Both the position numbers and the translations under genes were made by a program. Shown here piece by piece: positions 51,095 through 61,100 of a stretch of DNA of 64,000 bases. The notes under the pieces are model-generated. The model was not told the origin of the DNA. It saw only the letters and a program-made list of their open reading frames with translations, and made no database searches. Source of the DNA: Verrucomicrobiales bacterium (lineage in GTDB: Bacteria > Verrucomicrobiota > Verrucomicrobiia > Verrucomicrobiales > DEV007); contig JAEUHI010000003.1 of NCBI GenBank assembly GCA_016795385.1, positions 25,040 through 89,039 on the forward strand. Direction: 5' to 3'. Numbering within the stretch: the stretch's first letter is position 1; each line of letters starts with the position of its first letter.

Positions 51095-51949
51095 TCACAG
51101 GTCGAGGACCCGGTCCATCCGCTTCGCGACATCGGTCAGATAGTCCCAGTCTCCCGCCGCCACCTCGGCCGCGGCCCAACCGGTGAATCCGATCTTCGCC
51201 AGCTCGGTCCGCACCGCCGCCCAGTCGATGCTCCCCTCCCCCAGCGGCACGTCGAAGCCCTTGCCCATGCCTTCGTTCATCGCTTTCTTCAGGTCGTACT
51301 CCTTGATGTCGAGCTTCTGCGAACGTTTCCCGAGGATCTCCGCCCAATGCTCGGCGACTCCCCACCGGACCATGTTGCCCACGTCGAAATGCACCTGCAC
51401 GAAGGGATGGCCGATCTCATCGATGAAGCGGGCCATGTCGAATGGGCTGATCAAAAAGGTCGCCCAGACATTCTCCACGAGGATCTTCACGCCCTGCTTT
51501 TCGGCGTGCGGAGCGACCGCCTTCAAGGTATCGCGCCAATGGTCCCACTGCGGCTGGATCGATTGTTTCTGATCGTAGCGGGCCACCACCAGCATGGAAT
51601 CTCCACCGAGACGTTTCGTCAGGTCGATCCCTCCGGCGAGATCATCCCATCCCGCCGCGACCGTACCATCGATGATCAGACCGGTTTCCCGGCTCGCCGC
51701 GATCCATTCCTCCGCCTTTTCCGGTGCCACTTCGCTGACGCGCGGCTCGACTCCCTCGTAGCCGCATTCACGCAGCTTCTTGAAAACCTCCAGCACCGGC
51801 AGCTTGTCGCGCTGGGCGATCATGCTCCATTTGAGGGATTTCCGGATTTTCCCGGTGAATTGTCCGGCCCGGACCGAAGGCACGGCGGTGGAAAGCAGGC
51901 CGGCCCCGAGCGCGAGGCCACCGGTTTGGAGAAGGGAACGTCGATTCAT
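51095..51949 (-). CDS. exported sugar phosphate isomerase/epimerase family TIM-barrel protein
   Basis: 284 residues. N-terminus MNRRSLLQTGGLALGAGLLS is a Tat-like signal (R-R-S-L-L). The rest is an AP-endonuclease-2/xylose-isomerase-like barrel: LEVFKKLRECGYEGVEPRV, GLIIDGTVAAGWDDLAGGIDL, VKILVENVWATFLISPFDMARFIDEIG with the metal-binding Glu, VQVHFDVGNMVRWG, and LGEGSIDWAAVRTELAKIGFTGWAAAE. Metal ligands Glu, Asp, His and Glu are in the expected places. Exported members are common in Verrucomicrobiota and Planctomycetota and may act on 3-keto sugars or hydroxypyruvate; substrate unknown. It is divergent from the giant ThuA gene. Confidence 0.92.
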   Translation of the reverse strand: MNRRSLLQTGGLALGAGLLSTAVPSVRAGQFTGKIRKSLKWSMIAQRDKLPVLEVFKKLRECGYEGVEPRVSEVAPEKAEEWIAASRETGLIIDGTVAAGWDDLAGGIDLTKRLGGDSMLVVARYDQKQSIQPQWDHWRDTLKAVAPHAEKQGVKILVENVWATFLISPFDMARFIDEIGHPFVQVHFDVGNMVRWGVAEHWAEILGKRSQKLDIKEYDLKKAMNEGMGKGFDVPLGEGSIDWAAVRTELAKIGFTGWAAAEVAAGDWDYLTDVAKRMDRVLDL

Positions 51950-52114
51950 GCAGCGGCGAGGATACACAGAGCCACTTCGCCGCGGTAGCACCGATTTGCG
52001 TGCCGGAGCCCGCCGGGCGGGGCGGGTCTGCGGCCATGGTTCCCTGTTGACCCGCGCCCCTTCGCCAGCAATCGTCCCGCTGATCCCGTTCTGCCCGGGC
52101 CAATCCCCACCTTG

Positions 52115-55100
52115 ATGAAAATCCCCCTGTTCTCCGCTTTGGCGATCGCCACCCTCGCCGCCGCGCTCATCCTGCCGACCCGCGCCCAGAATCCGGCGAA
52201 ACCTCTCCGCGTCCTCCTCGTCGCGGGCGGGTGCTGCCACGACTACACCGGGCAGCACAAGGTCCTTTCCAAAGGCATCTCCGAGCGCGCCAACGTCCGC
52301 GTCGATGTCTGGTGGACGGATGACAAATCCGTCGATCCGCCCCTGAAGATTTACGATAAAGACGACTGGGCGAAGGGCTACGACCTCGTCATCCACGACG
52401 AATGCGCCGCGGGCAACAAGGACCTGGCCGTGATGAAGCGTATCCTCGACGCGCACAAGACCATCCCCGCGGTCCATCTCCACTGCGCCATGCACAGCTT
52501 CCGCAACGGCACCGACCAGTGGTTCAAACACCTCGGCCTCCAATCCGCCTCCCACGGCCCGCAAGAGCCCATCGCGATCGAGTTCGTCGACCAGGAACAC
52601 CCCATCACGAAGACCCTCGAAAACTGGACCACGATCAAGGAGGAGCTCTACAACAACGTCAACGTCTTCGACGCCCATCCCCTCGCCATCGGCAAACAGC
52701 TCGTGAAACGCGACGGCAAGGAGAAGGAGGAAGTCGCCATCGTCGCCTGGACCAACGAGAAGCAAGGCGCGCGCAGCTTCAGCACCACGATTGGCCACAA
52801 CACCGCCACGGTCGAGGATCCGCGCTACCTCGATCTCGTCACCCGCGGTCTTCTCTGGGCCGCCGGCAAACTCGACGAGCCCGGCTATCTCGGCACCGCC
52901 TACACCGGGGAAAACACCGTCACCTTCGAACCCGCCAAACCCACTCCCCCGCCGGCTCCAAAGGCGGCGGGTCCGGCCCCCGCTCCGAAGGACGCGACCC
53001 TCGCCATCATCACCGCGAGCAGCGAGGAGACCGGCAAGAACAACCTCGTCTGGCACGCCATCGACGGAAACAAGGACACCCGCTGGTGCGCCGCGAACGG
53101 GTCAAAGCCGCAGTGGCTCCAGCTCGAATTCGAAAAACCGCAGACCCTGACCGAAGCCAAAATCGCATGGGAGAGCGGCAACAACGCCTACAAGACCCTC
53201 CTCGAAGCGTCGACCGACGGCAAGGCCTGGACCATCCTCGCCGATCTCACCGGAAGCCCCAAACCCGGCGACACTCAGGCGACCTTCTCGGCCAAGGACG
53301 TGAAGTTTCTCAAGATCACCTGCACCGGCACGAACCATGGCGGCTGGGCCAGCATCCGCGAGATCGCGCTCACCGGGCCCACCCTGACCAAACTCCATCC
53401 GAAGCTCGATCCCAAACAACAGGCCGCTGCCGATGCCGCGGCGAAGAAGGCCGCCGATCCCTACGCGAAGGAAGGCAACATCACCCCGAAGATCGTGAAA
53501 CTTTCCCCTCAGGAGGAAACCGAGATCCTCAAGGACGTGAAGGTGCCCGAGGGTTTCGACGTCACCCTTTTCTCGAACTGGCAGGCCGCGAACTACCCCG
53601 TCTACGTCGCCGCCGCGCCGAACGGCGATCTCTACGTCTCCAGCGATGGCAACGGCTCGCTCGGTCGTGAACCGGGCCGCGGCCGCGTCCTGCGTCTGCG
53701 CGACACGAACGGGGACGGTCGCGCCGACGAGGTGAAGGAGTTCATCAAAAGCATCGATTCCCCCCGCGGGCTCATCTGGGATCACGACCGCCTTTACTTG
53801 CTCCATCCGCCCCACATCAGCGTCTTCTTCGACCGCGACGGCGACGGGGTCTCGGAAGAATCGAAGAAACTCATCGACGGCATCGCCTTCGGTTTCGCCG
53901 ACCGTCCCGCCGACCACACCACGAACGGGCTCGAACTCGGCATCGATGGGTGGATCTACATCGCGGGCGGCGACTTCGGTTTCATGAAGGCCACCGGCAC
54001 CGATGGACGCACCCTCCAGCACCGCGCCGGCGGCGTGATCCGCTTCCGTCCCGATGGTTCGGGCCTTGAGATCTATGCCACCGGCACCCGCAACATCCTC
54101 GGCACGCCAATGAGTCCGCTCTGCGACCTTTTCGCCCGCGACAACACCAACGATGGCGGCGGATGGGACGTGCGTTTCCACCACTTCTCCGGACTCGAGG
54201 ACCACGGCTACCCGCGCCTCTACAAGAACTTCGGCGAGGAACACGTCCAGCCCCTCGCCGACTACGGCGGCGGTTCCGGCTGCGGCTCCGTCTACCTGCA
54301 CGAGCCCGGCTTCCCCGAGGAATGGAACAAGGCCCCCATCACCTGCGACTGGGGCCGCACCGCCTCCTTCGTCCACACCGTGCAGCGCCAGGGCGCGAGC
54401 TTCGTCGAGCTGACCGAGCCCCGTCCCTTCATCGGCATGACCCGCCCCACCGACGCCGACGTCGATGCCATGAGCGCCGTCTACCAGGCGAGCTGGAAAG
54501 GCCCCGCCACCTTCAAGTGGGAGGGACCCGAGGTTGGCTACATTGTCAGGGTCACGCCGAAAGGTTTCAAACCCGAGCCCCTGCCCGACTACGAAAAGAT
54601 GAGCGATACCGAACTCGTCGCGGCGCTCGATTCCCCGAGCCACATCCGCACCCTGACCGCGCAACGGACCCTCTTGCGTCGTGAAGCGAACCCTGTTCTG
54701 TCCGAGGCGCTGCTCGCGCTGGCGAAAAATCCTGACAAAGACCTCAAGACGCGGGTCGCGGCGGTGTATGCGATCGCGCTGAGCAAAGGTTCCCTCGAGG
54801 CACTTCGCGGCGACGAAGACCTCGCTCCTTTTGTCCTTCGCGCGGCCGGAGATTTCGGCCCCCTCCCCGCCGCCTGGATCGCCGAAGCGGCGAAGAGTTC
54901 CGATCCCCGCACCCGCAGCGAAGCGGCCGTCGCGGCGGCACGTCAAAACGTGAAAGACTCCGCCACGGCCATCGCCACCCTCGTCGCCGATTCCGATCCG
55001 CGCGTCGCCCACACCGCCTTCCAGGCTCTCGCCCGTCTCGGCGCGAAGGACGCGGCGATCGAAGCGCTCCTGAGCGGCCCGAATCCGAAAGGCGCCGCCG

Positions 55101-56611
55101 TCGCTCTCATGCGGATGCATGACGTGCCCGGCATCGTCGATGACCTGATCGCCAAACTCGCCACCGAAAAACGTCCCGAGATCCGCCACCTTCTCCTCGC
55201 CGTCCTCTGCCGCCTCGCCCAGCGCGAGGGCGAGTGGACCGGCGACAGTTGGGGGACACGTCCCGACACCCGCGGTCCCTACTACCAGCCCGTGAAGTGG
55301 GCCGAGACCGACAAGATCCTCGCCTCGCTCAAATCCACTCTCGACGCCGCCACGCCGGAGGAGGCTTCCTTCCTCGTCAAGGAAATGAGCCGCAACCGGA
55401 TCCAGTCGAACGACGCCCTTTCGCGCATCCTTTCGCTCGCGAAGGACAACCCCTCCGTCCTCCCCGACGCCGTCGCCCAGCTCGTCGCCTCCGAGTCCAT
55501 TCCCGCCGAGGGCGTGCCCCTCCTGATCCAGGCCGCGGGCGATGCCAAGGCCGGCAGTGCGACGCTCTCCCAGGCCATCATCGCCCTTTCCAAGGTCGAC
55601 GGGAACGAGGCCTTCGCCGCCTCCCTCGGCGGATTCGGCACCCTGACCAACCGCCTCGAAAGCCTCCGCGCCGCGGTGAAAGCCGCCGGTGAGATCGCCG
55701 ATCCGGTGAAGGCGAAGAGCGAGCAGAAGTACGCCAGGACCGCCCTAACCGACGCCGAAAAACACCTCGAGGAAGCGGCCAAGGCCTTCCTTGAAGCACC
55801 GAAGCTGGAGAACCATCACCTTGCCCTTGAGAAAACCGCGGCCGAATCTCCTGGCACACCCGAAGGCTTCTGGGCCAACGCCGCCGTCCTTGCCCTCGCC
55901 TCACGCACCGGGGGCTCGCCCGAGTCGCGTGAACTGTCGAAGAAGGCCCTCGATGCCGCCTGGAACGTACCCGCTCAAAAGGCCGTCCTCATCGCCGCGG
56001 CGGTGAAGACGAAAAACCGCACCCTCGATGACCGCATTCTCGTCGCCGCGAACGACCTCGATCCAGCCGTCGCGAAGGCCGCGAAGAAGGCCATCAACGA
56101 CCTGAAACTGCAGGCCAAAGGCGAGGACAAGACGCCCAAGATCGCCACCCTCGCTCCTGACAAAGCCCTCGCCGCCGTCCTAGCCCACCAAGGCGGCGAC
56201 GTCGCCCTCGGCGAAGCCGTCTACGCCCGCGCCACCTGCGTCGCCTGCCACACCGTGAGCCAGAGCGAAAAACCGAAGGGCCCCTACCTCGGCAACATCG
56301 TCGAGACCTACCAGCGTCCCGATCTCGCGATGAACATTCTCGATCCGAACAAGACGATCGCGCAGGGCTTCGCGACGAACCTCGTTTCCTTGAAAGACGG
56401 CACCACCCTGATGGGTTTCGTCACCGATGAACAGGGCGAGCAGGTCACGCTGCGCGACATCGCCTCGCAGGAGCACACCTTCAAGAAAGCCGACATCGCG
56501 AAACGCGAGACCCTGCCCACGAGCATGATGCCTCCGGGATTGATGGGCAATTTCACCGTCCACGAGATGGCGAGTTTGCTCGACTACCTCGCCTCGCTTG
56601 TGAAAAAGTGA
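52115..56611 (+). CDS. giant exported ThuA - discoidin - PVC haem-binding propeller - HEAT - cytochrome c protein
   Basis: 1,498 residues. Signal peptide (LFSALAIATLAAALILPTRA). Domains in order: ThuA, residues about 30-270 (VLLVAGGCCHDYTGQHKVL, HLHCAMHSFRNG); F5/8 type C discoidin domain, about 290-425 (NNLVWHAIDGNKDTRWCAANG); a sorbosone-dehydrogenase-like propeller of the PVC haem-binding type, about 475-830 (FDVTLFSNWQAANYPVYVAAAPNGDLYVSSDGNG, LELGIDGWIYIAGGDFGFMK); HEAT-like helices, about 840-1340; and a C-terminal cytochrome c with CVACH at 1375-1379 and a likely distal Met near PTSMMPPGLMG. Start ATG at 52115. Probably a periplasmic carbohydrate-binding oxidoreductase; the electron donor is unknown. 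Confidence 0.93.
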   Translation: MKIPLFSALAIATLAAALILPTRAQNPAKPLRVLLVAGGCCHDYTGQHKVLSKGISERANVRVDVWWTDDKSVDPPLKIYDKDDWAKGYDLVIHDECAAGNKDLAVMKRILDAHKTIPAVHLHCAMHSFRNGTDQWFKHLGLQSASHGPQEPIAIEFVDQEHPITKTLENWTTIKEELYNNVNVFDAHPLAIGKQLVKRDGKEKEEVAIVAWTNEKQGARSFSTTIGHNTATVEDPRYLDLVTRGLLWAAGKLDEPGYLGTAYTGENTVTFEPAKPTPPPAPKAAGPAPAPKDATLAIITASSEETGKNNLVWHAIDGNKDTRWCAANGSKPQWLQLEFEKPQTLTEAKIAWESGNNAYKTLLEASTDGKAWTILADLTGSPKPGDTQATFSAKDVKFLKITCTGTNHGGWASIREIALTGPTLTKLHPKLDPKQQAAADAAAKKAADPYAKEGNITPKIVKLSPQEETEILKDVKVPEGFDVTLFSNWQAANYPVYVAAAPNGDLYVSSDGNGSLGREPGRGRVLRLRDTNGDGRADEVKEFIKSIDSPRGLIWDHDRLYLLHPPHISVFFDRDGDGVSEESKKLIDGIAFGFADRPADHTTNGLELGIDGWIYIAGGDFGFMKATGTDGRTLQHRAGGVIRFRPDGSGLEIYATGTRNILGTPMSPLCDLFARDNTNDGGGWDVRFHHFSGLEDHGYPRLYKNFGEEHVQPLADYGGGSGCGSVYLHEPGFPEEWNKAPITCDWGRTASFVHTVQRQGASFVELTEPRPFIGMTRPTDADVDAMSAVYQASWKGPATFKWEGPEVGYIVRVTPKGFKPEPLPDYEKMSDTELVAALDSPSHIRTLTAQRTLLRREANPVLSEALLALAKNPDKDLKTRVAAVYAIALSKGSLEALRGDEDLAPFVLRAAGDFGPLPAAWIAEAAKSSDPRTRSEAAVAAARQNVKDSATAIATLVADSDPRVAHTAFQALARLGAKDAAIEALLSGPNPKGAAVALMRMHDVPGIVDDLIAKLATEKRPEIRHLLLAVLCRLAQREGEWTGDSWGTRPDTRGPYYQPVKWAETDKILASLKSTLDAATPEEASFLVKEMSRNRIQSNDALSRILSLAKDNPSVLPDAVAQLVASESIPAEGVPLLIQAAGDAKAGSATLSQAIIALSKVDGNEAFAASLGGFGTLTNRLESLRAAVKAAGEIADPVKAKSEQKYARTALTDAEKHLEEAAKAFLEAPKLENHHLALEKTAAESPGTPEGFWANAAVLALASRTGGSPESRELSKKALDAAWNVPAQKAVLIAAAVKTKNRTLDDRILVAANDLDPAVAKAAKKAINDLKLQAKGEDKTPKIATLAPDKALAAVLAHQGGDVALGEAVYARATCVACHTVSQSEKPKGPYLGNIVETYQRPDLAMNILDPNKTIAQGFATNLVSLKDGTTLMGFVTDEQGEQVTLRDIASQEHTFKKADIAKRETLPTSMMPPGLMGNFTVHEMASLLDYLASLVKK

Positions 56612-56632
56612 AATCTGCACCACCTTCCCTTC

Positions 56633-57517
56633 ATGGCATTCATCATCAACGGAGCGCATGTCGGCGACGAAGTCGTCGAAGACGAATTCGAGTCGCTCAA
56701 GGAGCATTACCAGCGCCTCGGCGAGATTGTCTGTTGCGACCGCGATGTCGAGCTGCGCACCTATGCGAAGGAGAACGTGGTGAACCGCACCCTCCTCGAA
56801 CAGGAATCGGTGAAACGATTCGGCGAGATCGATGATGCCACGGTCGAAGCCCGCTTCGAGGCGCTCAAGGAAGAGCACGGCGGCGACCAGAATTTCTACG
56901 ACAATACCGGTTTCAATCGCGGCGACCGCAACGTCATTCTCGCCAAGCTGAAGAGCAGCCTCACCGTCGACCGCCTACTCGAGGCGGAGGTCTCCGTCCC
57001 TGACAAAGCCACCGAGGAAGAGCTCGAGCGCTACTACCAGGACAATCTCCAGCGCTTTCTCGGCGAGGAGGAGGTGCGCGTCAGCCAGATCTTCATCGAA
57101 CCGAGCAGCCACGAGGCGGCGCGCGAGGCCTACATGGCCCTGCGCACGGTCCGGCGGGAGCTCCTCGCCGGCAAGGATTTCGACCAAGCCGCCCGCGAGC
57201 ACGGCTCGGACGAGGATCGCGAGATCGACCTGGGCTGGATGAAGCAGGGCCAGACCATGCCCGAGGTCGAGGCGATCACCTTTTCGATGGAAGTCGGCGA
57301 AATCAGTCCCATCGTCGCGACCCACTACGGATTCCACCTCTTCAAGGTCACCGATCGGAAAGACGCCAAACCGATCCCGCGCGACCAGATCTCCGGTTTC
57401 GAGGAGAAGTATCTCAGCGAGCGCCGGGCCATGGGCATCGCCGATCTGATCGATCGGATCAAGAGCACCAGCACGGTCGAGGAGGTCGGCGATTCCTTTT
57501 CACGATCCGCCCATTGA
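56633..57517 (+). CDS. parvulin-type peptidyl-prolyl isomerase
   Basis: 294 residues, no signal peptide, so probably cytosolic. The N-terminal ~130 residues are helical (VVNRTLLEQESVKRFGEIDDATVEARFEALK), like the chaperone part of SurA/PrsA/NifM proteins. The parvulin domain spans about 150-245: EEEVRVSQIFIEPSSHEAAREA, LAGKDFDQAAREHGSDEDREIDLGWM, FSMEVGEISPIVATHYGFHLFKVTDRK. It follows the giant exported protein by 21 bases and could assist its folding, but lack of export argues against that. NifM is a cytosolic relative, though no nif genes are here. Confidence 0.9.
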   Translation: MAFIINGAHVGDEVVEDEFESLKEHYQRLGEIVCCDRDVELRTYAKENVVNRTLLEQESVKRFGEIDDATVEARFEALKEEHGGDQNFYDNTGFNRGDRNVILAKLKSSLTVDRLLEAEVSVPDKATEEELERYYQDNLQRFLGEEEVRVSQIFIEPSSHEAAREAYMALRTVRRELLAGKDFDQAAREHGSDEDREIDLGWMKQGQTMPEVEAITFSMEVGEISPIVATHYGFHLFKVTDRKDAKPIPRDQISGFEEKYLSERRAMGIADLIDRIKSTSTVEEVGDSFSRSAH

Positions 57518-57532
57518 GCGTTGCGATCGCGT

Positions 57533-58018
57533 TCAACCACGCCTCTCGGCCCCCGGACGCGGGGAACCCACGGCGATCATCCGGGACTCTTCCCCCCCGC
57601 GGAGCGCGGCTCCATCCTCGGGATCTTGGAAAATGAGGCGCAACTCCTTGTTGTCGTACTGGATGTAAAGGTACTGGGCGACGTAGTCGATTTCGTCATC
57701 GTTCAGACCGGTGAGGACAAAGCGCTCTCCTGCCATCGGTCCCTCGGGCACGATCACCCCCTCCCGGAGCAGACGCGCCGTAGCCGCCACTCCGCCCATC
57801 GAATCCGGGATGACATGGGCCACGCCCAGCGCCGCCAACGCTCCGGACATCTGCGAGAGACTCTTCGCATTCTGGATCGCGGTGGTTTTTCGAGCAATCT
57901 CCCGCAGGTTCCCGATCACCGGCAGGGAAATCGCCGCGATGATTCCCACCACGACGACAACAATCAGCAACTCCACCAAGCTCATCGCTCTCGGGTGATG
58001 TCGAAGGGGGCGGTTCAT
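57533..58018 (-). CDS. type IV pilin-like / pseudopilin protein
   Basis: 161 residues. The N-terminus has the class III-like motif: short basic leader (MNRPLRHHPRA), then MSLVELLIVVVVVGIIAAISLP with Glu at position +5, the signature of prepilin-type proteins. Position -1 is Ala instead of the usual Gly, so processing by prepilin peptidase may be weak or by a variant enzyme. The C-terminal domain (ARLLREGVIVPEGPMAGERFVL, YLYIQYDNKELRLIFQDPED) fits a pseudopilin globular part. No other pilus gene adjoins. It is divergent from the hybrid kinase across an AT-rich gap. Confidence 0.87.
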   Translation of the reverse strand: MNRPLRHHPRAMSLVELLIVVVVVGIIAAISLPVIGNLREIARKTTAIQNAKSLSQMSGALAALGVAHVIPDSMGGVAATARLLREGVIVPEGPMAGERFVLTGLNDDEIDYVAQYLYIQYDNKELRLIFQDPEDGAALRGGEESRMIAVGSPRPGAERRG

Positions 58019-58033
58019 GGGTGAATCAATCCC

Positions 58034-58060
58034 GGTATTTTCGCTTCCCGGAAAAATACC
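58034..58060. promoter_or_regulatory. dyad in the pilin / hybrid-kinase intergenic region
   Basis: GGTATTTT (58034-58041) and AAAATACC (58053-58060) form a perfect inverted repeat with an 11-base spacer, 16 bases upstream of the pilin-like gene. It could be an operator; no regulator is identified. Confidence 0.45.
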
Positions 58061-58123
58061 AAGTAAGATTATTGGAATTGCCTTGAATTACACGTAAAAT
58101 TAAGGCAGCTTAAATTAACTCTT

Positions 58124-58154
58124 TTGTACAACAATTACAATAAATTTTTGTAAT
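58124..58154. promoter_or_regulatory. AT-rich dyads before the hybrid sensor kinase
   Basis: TTGTACAA (58124-58131) is a perfect palindrome and ATTACAA/TTGTAAT (58134-58140 and 58148-58154) a perfect dyad with a 7-base spacer. TTGTAC and TGTAAT could also serve as -35 and -10 with 19 bases between, so these sites may overlap the promoter. Confidence 0.4.
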
Positions 58155-58176
58155 ATCCGAATCCGCTTGTGCCCTC

Positions 58177-61100
58177 ATGGAACCCCGGTGGTCCGCCCTT
58201 ACAGGGATTACAGCCCTCTTGACCCTGCATCTCCTCCTTCCCCCGCCGGGGCGGTCCGAGGACGACCAATCGAGCCGGATTCGATTCACGACTTTGTCAA
58301 AATCGACTCCGGGCGGGCTTCGTACTGACCTGATCCGCGACATCACCCAGGATCTCGGCGGTTATGTCTGGCTCGCCACGGACGAGGGCCTCAGCCGGTT
58401 CGACGGGTTTCGCACCGTCCACTACTCCCAGAATCCCCAGCATCCCCTGGGCCTCGCCAGCGATCAGCTCACCTGTCTCGCCACGGCCCGCCGCAGCAAA
58501 TCGAAGAGCCCGCTCTGGATCGGCACCTCCTCGAAGGGGCTGATGAAGCTCAATCAAGACACCGGCGAAGTGACCCGATACATGAGTGGCTCCGCGAATG
58601 CCGCGAAGCTGCTGAGCGATCACATCACCGATCTCGACATCTCGGAGGAAAAATTCCTCTGGATCGGCACCGACGCGGGGCTCAACGTGTTGAACCTCGC
58701 GACCGAGGCCATCGTCGCGGCGGAGGGCGCCCTCGGAAAAGCCAGCATCAGCTCGATCACCACTCTCGGGGCCGCCGATGTCTGGGTCGGCACCTCGGCG
58801 GGTGAACTTCATCGTTGGAATCAGAAGGAAAAATCCTTCGAGCGTTTTTGGACAACCTCCGTCCCCGTCACCGCCGTGGCCCTCGATTCGAAAAACAGCC
58901 TCTGGATCGGCACCAGCGGAATGGGGCTCTATACCTACTCCCCCGACCGCGACAGCGAGCCGAAAAAAGTTCCCCTCTCCGGAAAGAACAGCATCACCTC
59001 CCTGTTCGTGGACACGAAAGGCGATCTCTGGGTCGGTACCTTGACCGGGCTCGGCCTCTACGATCGCGGGAACGACTCCTTCATCTTCTTCAACCACACC
59101 CCGCGGCATGCGGACAGCCTTTGCGACGATCAGATCAGCGCCATCTTCGAGGATCGCAAGAACATGCTCTGGGTCACGACCCTCGGGGGAGGCACGAGCC
59201 GCTTCAATCTCGATCGGGAATGGTTTTCACACATCCGCCATCACCCCGAGCGTAGCGGCGGTCTGCCTCATGGATTTGTCAGGACCTTCGCGCGGACGGA
59301 CGACGGTACCATCACGATCGGCACCGGCAAAGGGATCGCACGCTGGGACGCATCGAACGATACCTTCGTATCCGTGCCCGGGACCATCGTTGGCACCGAT
59401 GAGGCCCCTTCGGTGAATACCCTCCTGCAGGACAGCCGCGGCGATCTCTGGATCGGGACACGCGGCAATGGCTTGATCATCCAGCCGAAAAATGGAGCAC
59501 CCCGCTCGCTCCGCCACAAGCCAGGAGATCCCACCACGATCGGACATGACAACATCTCCGCCATTCACGAATCCCGGGGAGGGGTCATCCACGTCGGCAC
59601 CCAGGGGGCCGGCCTTTTCCGCTACGATCCCTCCAAGGACTCCTTCCTGAAAGTGCCCGTCGAGGCAGGTGCCGGGACCGACTTCATCGTCTCCCTCGCC
59701 GAGGATCCCGCGGGCGGGCTGTGGGTCTCGACCCAGGGCGGACCGTATCTCCTCACCGGTGGCGTCGACACCCTGCGTCCTCTGAAATCCGTTTTCCCCA
59801 ACGCCGAGTCTCTCACCAGCGAGCGCATCGCCACCATCCTCCCGGATACGAACGGCATCGTCTGGATCGGCACCCTCGATGCCGGACTCGACCGCCTCAA
59901 CACCAACACCGGCGAGGTTTCGAATTTCAACGTCGCCCTTCATCGCCTGCCCGATGACAACATCACCTCCTTGATCAAGGACAACAAGAATCTCCTCTGG
60001 GTCGCGACCCGTTCCGGCATTGCCCGCCTCAACGCGATGCAGAATGAATTCCGCGTCTTCGGCGAAGAAGACGGCCTCCAGCGCGCCGGGTTCCTCATCG
60101 GCGCCGTCGCCCGGGATGACCGCGGCCGTCTCTATTTCGGAGGCCAGGATGGCTTCAATCTCATCGATCCCGACAAGCTCCCCGCCCTCCCCTACGCGCC
60201 CAAGCCCATCCTGACCGATCTCGAAGTCTTCGCCAAACAAGTCCTGCCCTCCAAAGGCGGCATTCTCGAGAAAGAACTCCCCGCCACCGACGAGATCCGA
60301 CTCGACTTCGATCCGCGCCTCATCTTCTCCCTCAGCTTCGCCAACCTCGATTACCGGTTTCCCAACCGCGGGCATTTCCGCTACATGCTCAGCGGTTACG
60401 ACAAGGATTGGATCGTCGCCGGACGCGACCTCAAGGCCACCTATGCCGCCGTACCCGCCGGGGGATACGAATTCCGCGTCCAGAGCTCGCTCGATGGCCA
60501 CGATTGGCCCGACAACCCCGCCAAGCTGCGGGTCATCATCGACCCTCCCTGGTGGGAGACGACGGAAGTCCGCCTCCTCGCAGCCGCTCTCATCGTCCTG
60601 CTCGTCGTTGGCACGAGCCGCTACTGGATCCAGTCGCGCGTGAAGCAACTGCAACGCCGCGAGGAAATGCTGACCGCCCAGCGCGACCGCGCCGAGGCCA
60701 CCCTCGCCCGCCAGTTGCAGAACCGGATGCTGCTCGATCGCTCTTACCGCAACCTGCGGAACGAGACGCCCGATGATCAGATCCTGAGTGGCGCGCTCCA
60801 GGGCATCGTCGCGGATTTCGCCGCCACGCACTGTCTCGTCTTCCGCATCGTCAGCGCCGCCGAGGAAGAGGGCGGGGCCGATGAAGTCTACTCGTTGAAG
60901 CGCATCGGCTATTGGAACGCCCTCGATGCTCCCGAGTTGAGAAAGACCGCGCCCGTCCCCGCGCTCGCCATCGAGGACCGCCTCGCGCGCCAGATTCTGT
61001 CCACCAAGAGCGCCCTCTCCGTCGCCAATCCCGCGGCCATTCCCGAGTCCATCCGCGCCGCGTTCCCCGAGGGCACTCCCCTCACCCTCCTCGCCGCCAC

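Noticed and set aside
49842..51143. Long plus-strand frame across the DUF1275 gene and the small lipoprotein
   Set aside because: It has shadow-like composition, crosses a terminator, and opposes genes with membrane segments and a lipobox.
58019..58176. Replication origin in the AT-rich gap
   Set aside because: No DnaA-box cluster (TTATNCACA) and no dnaA, dnaN or gyrB neighbours; a divergent promoter region explains the composition.
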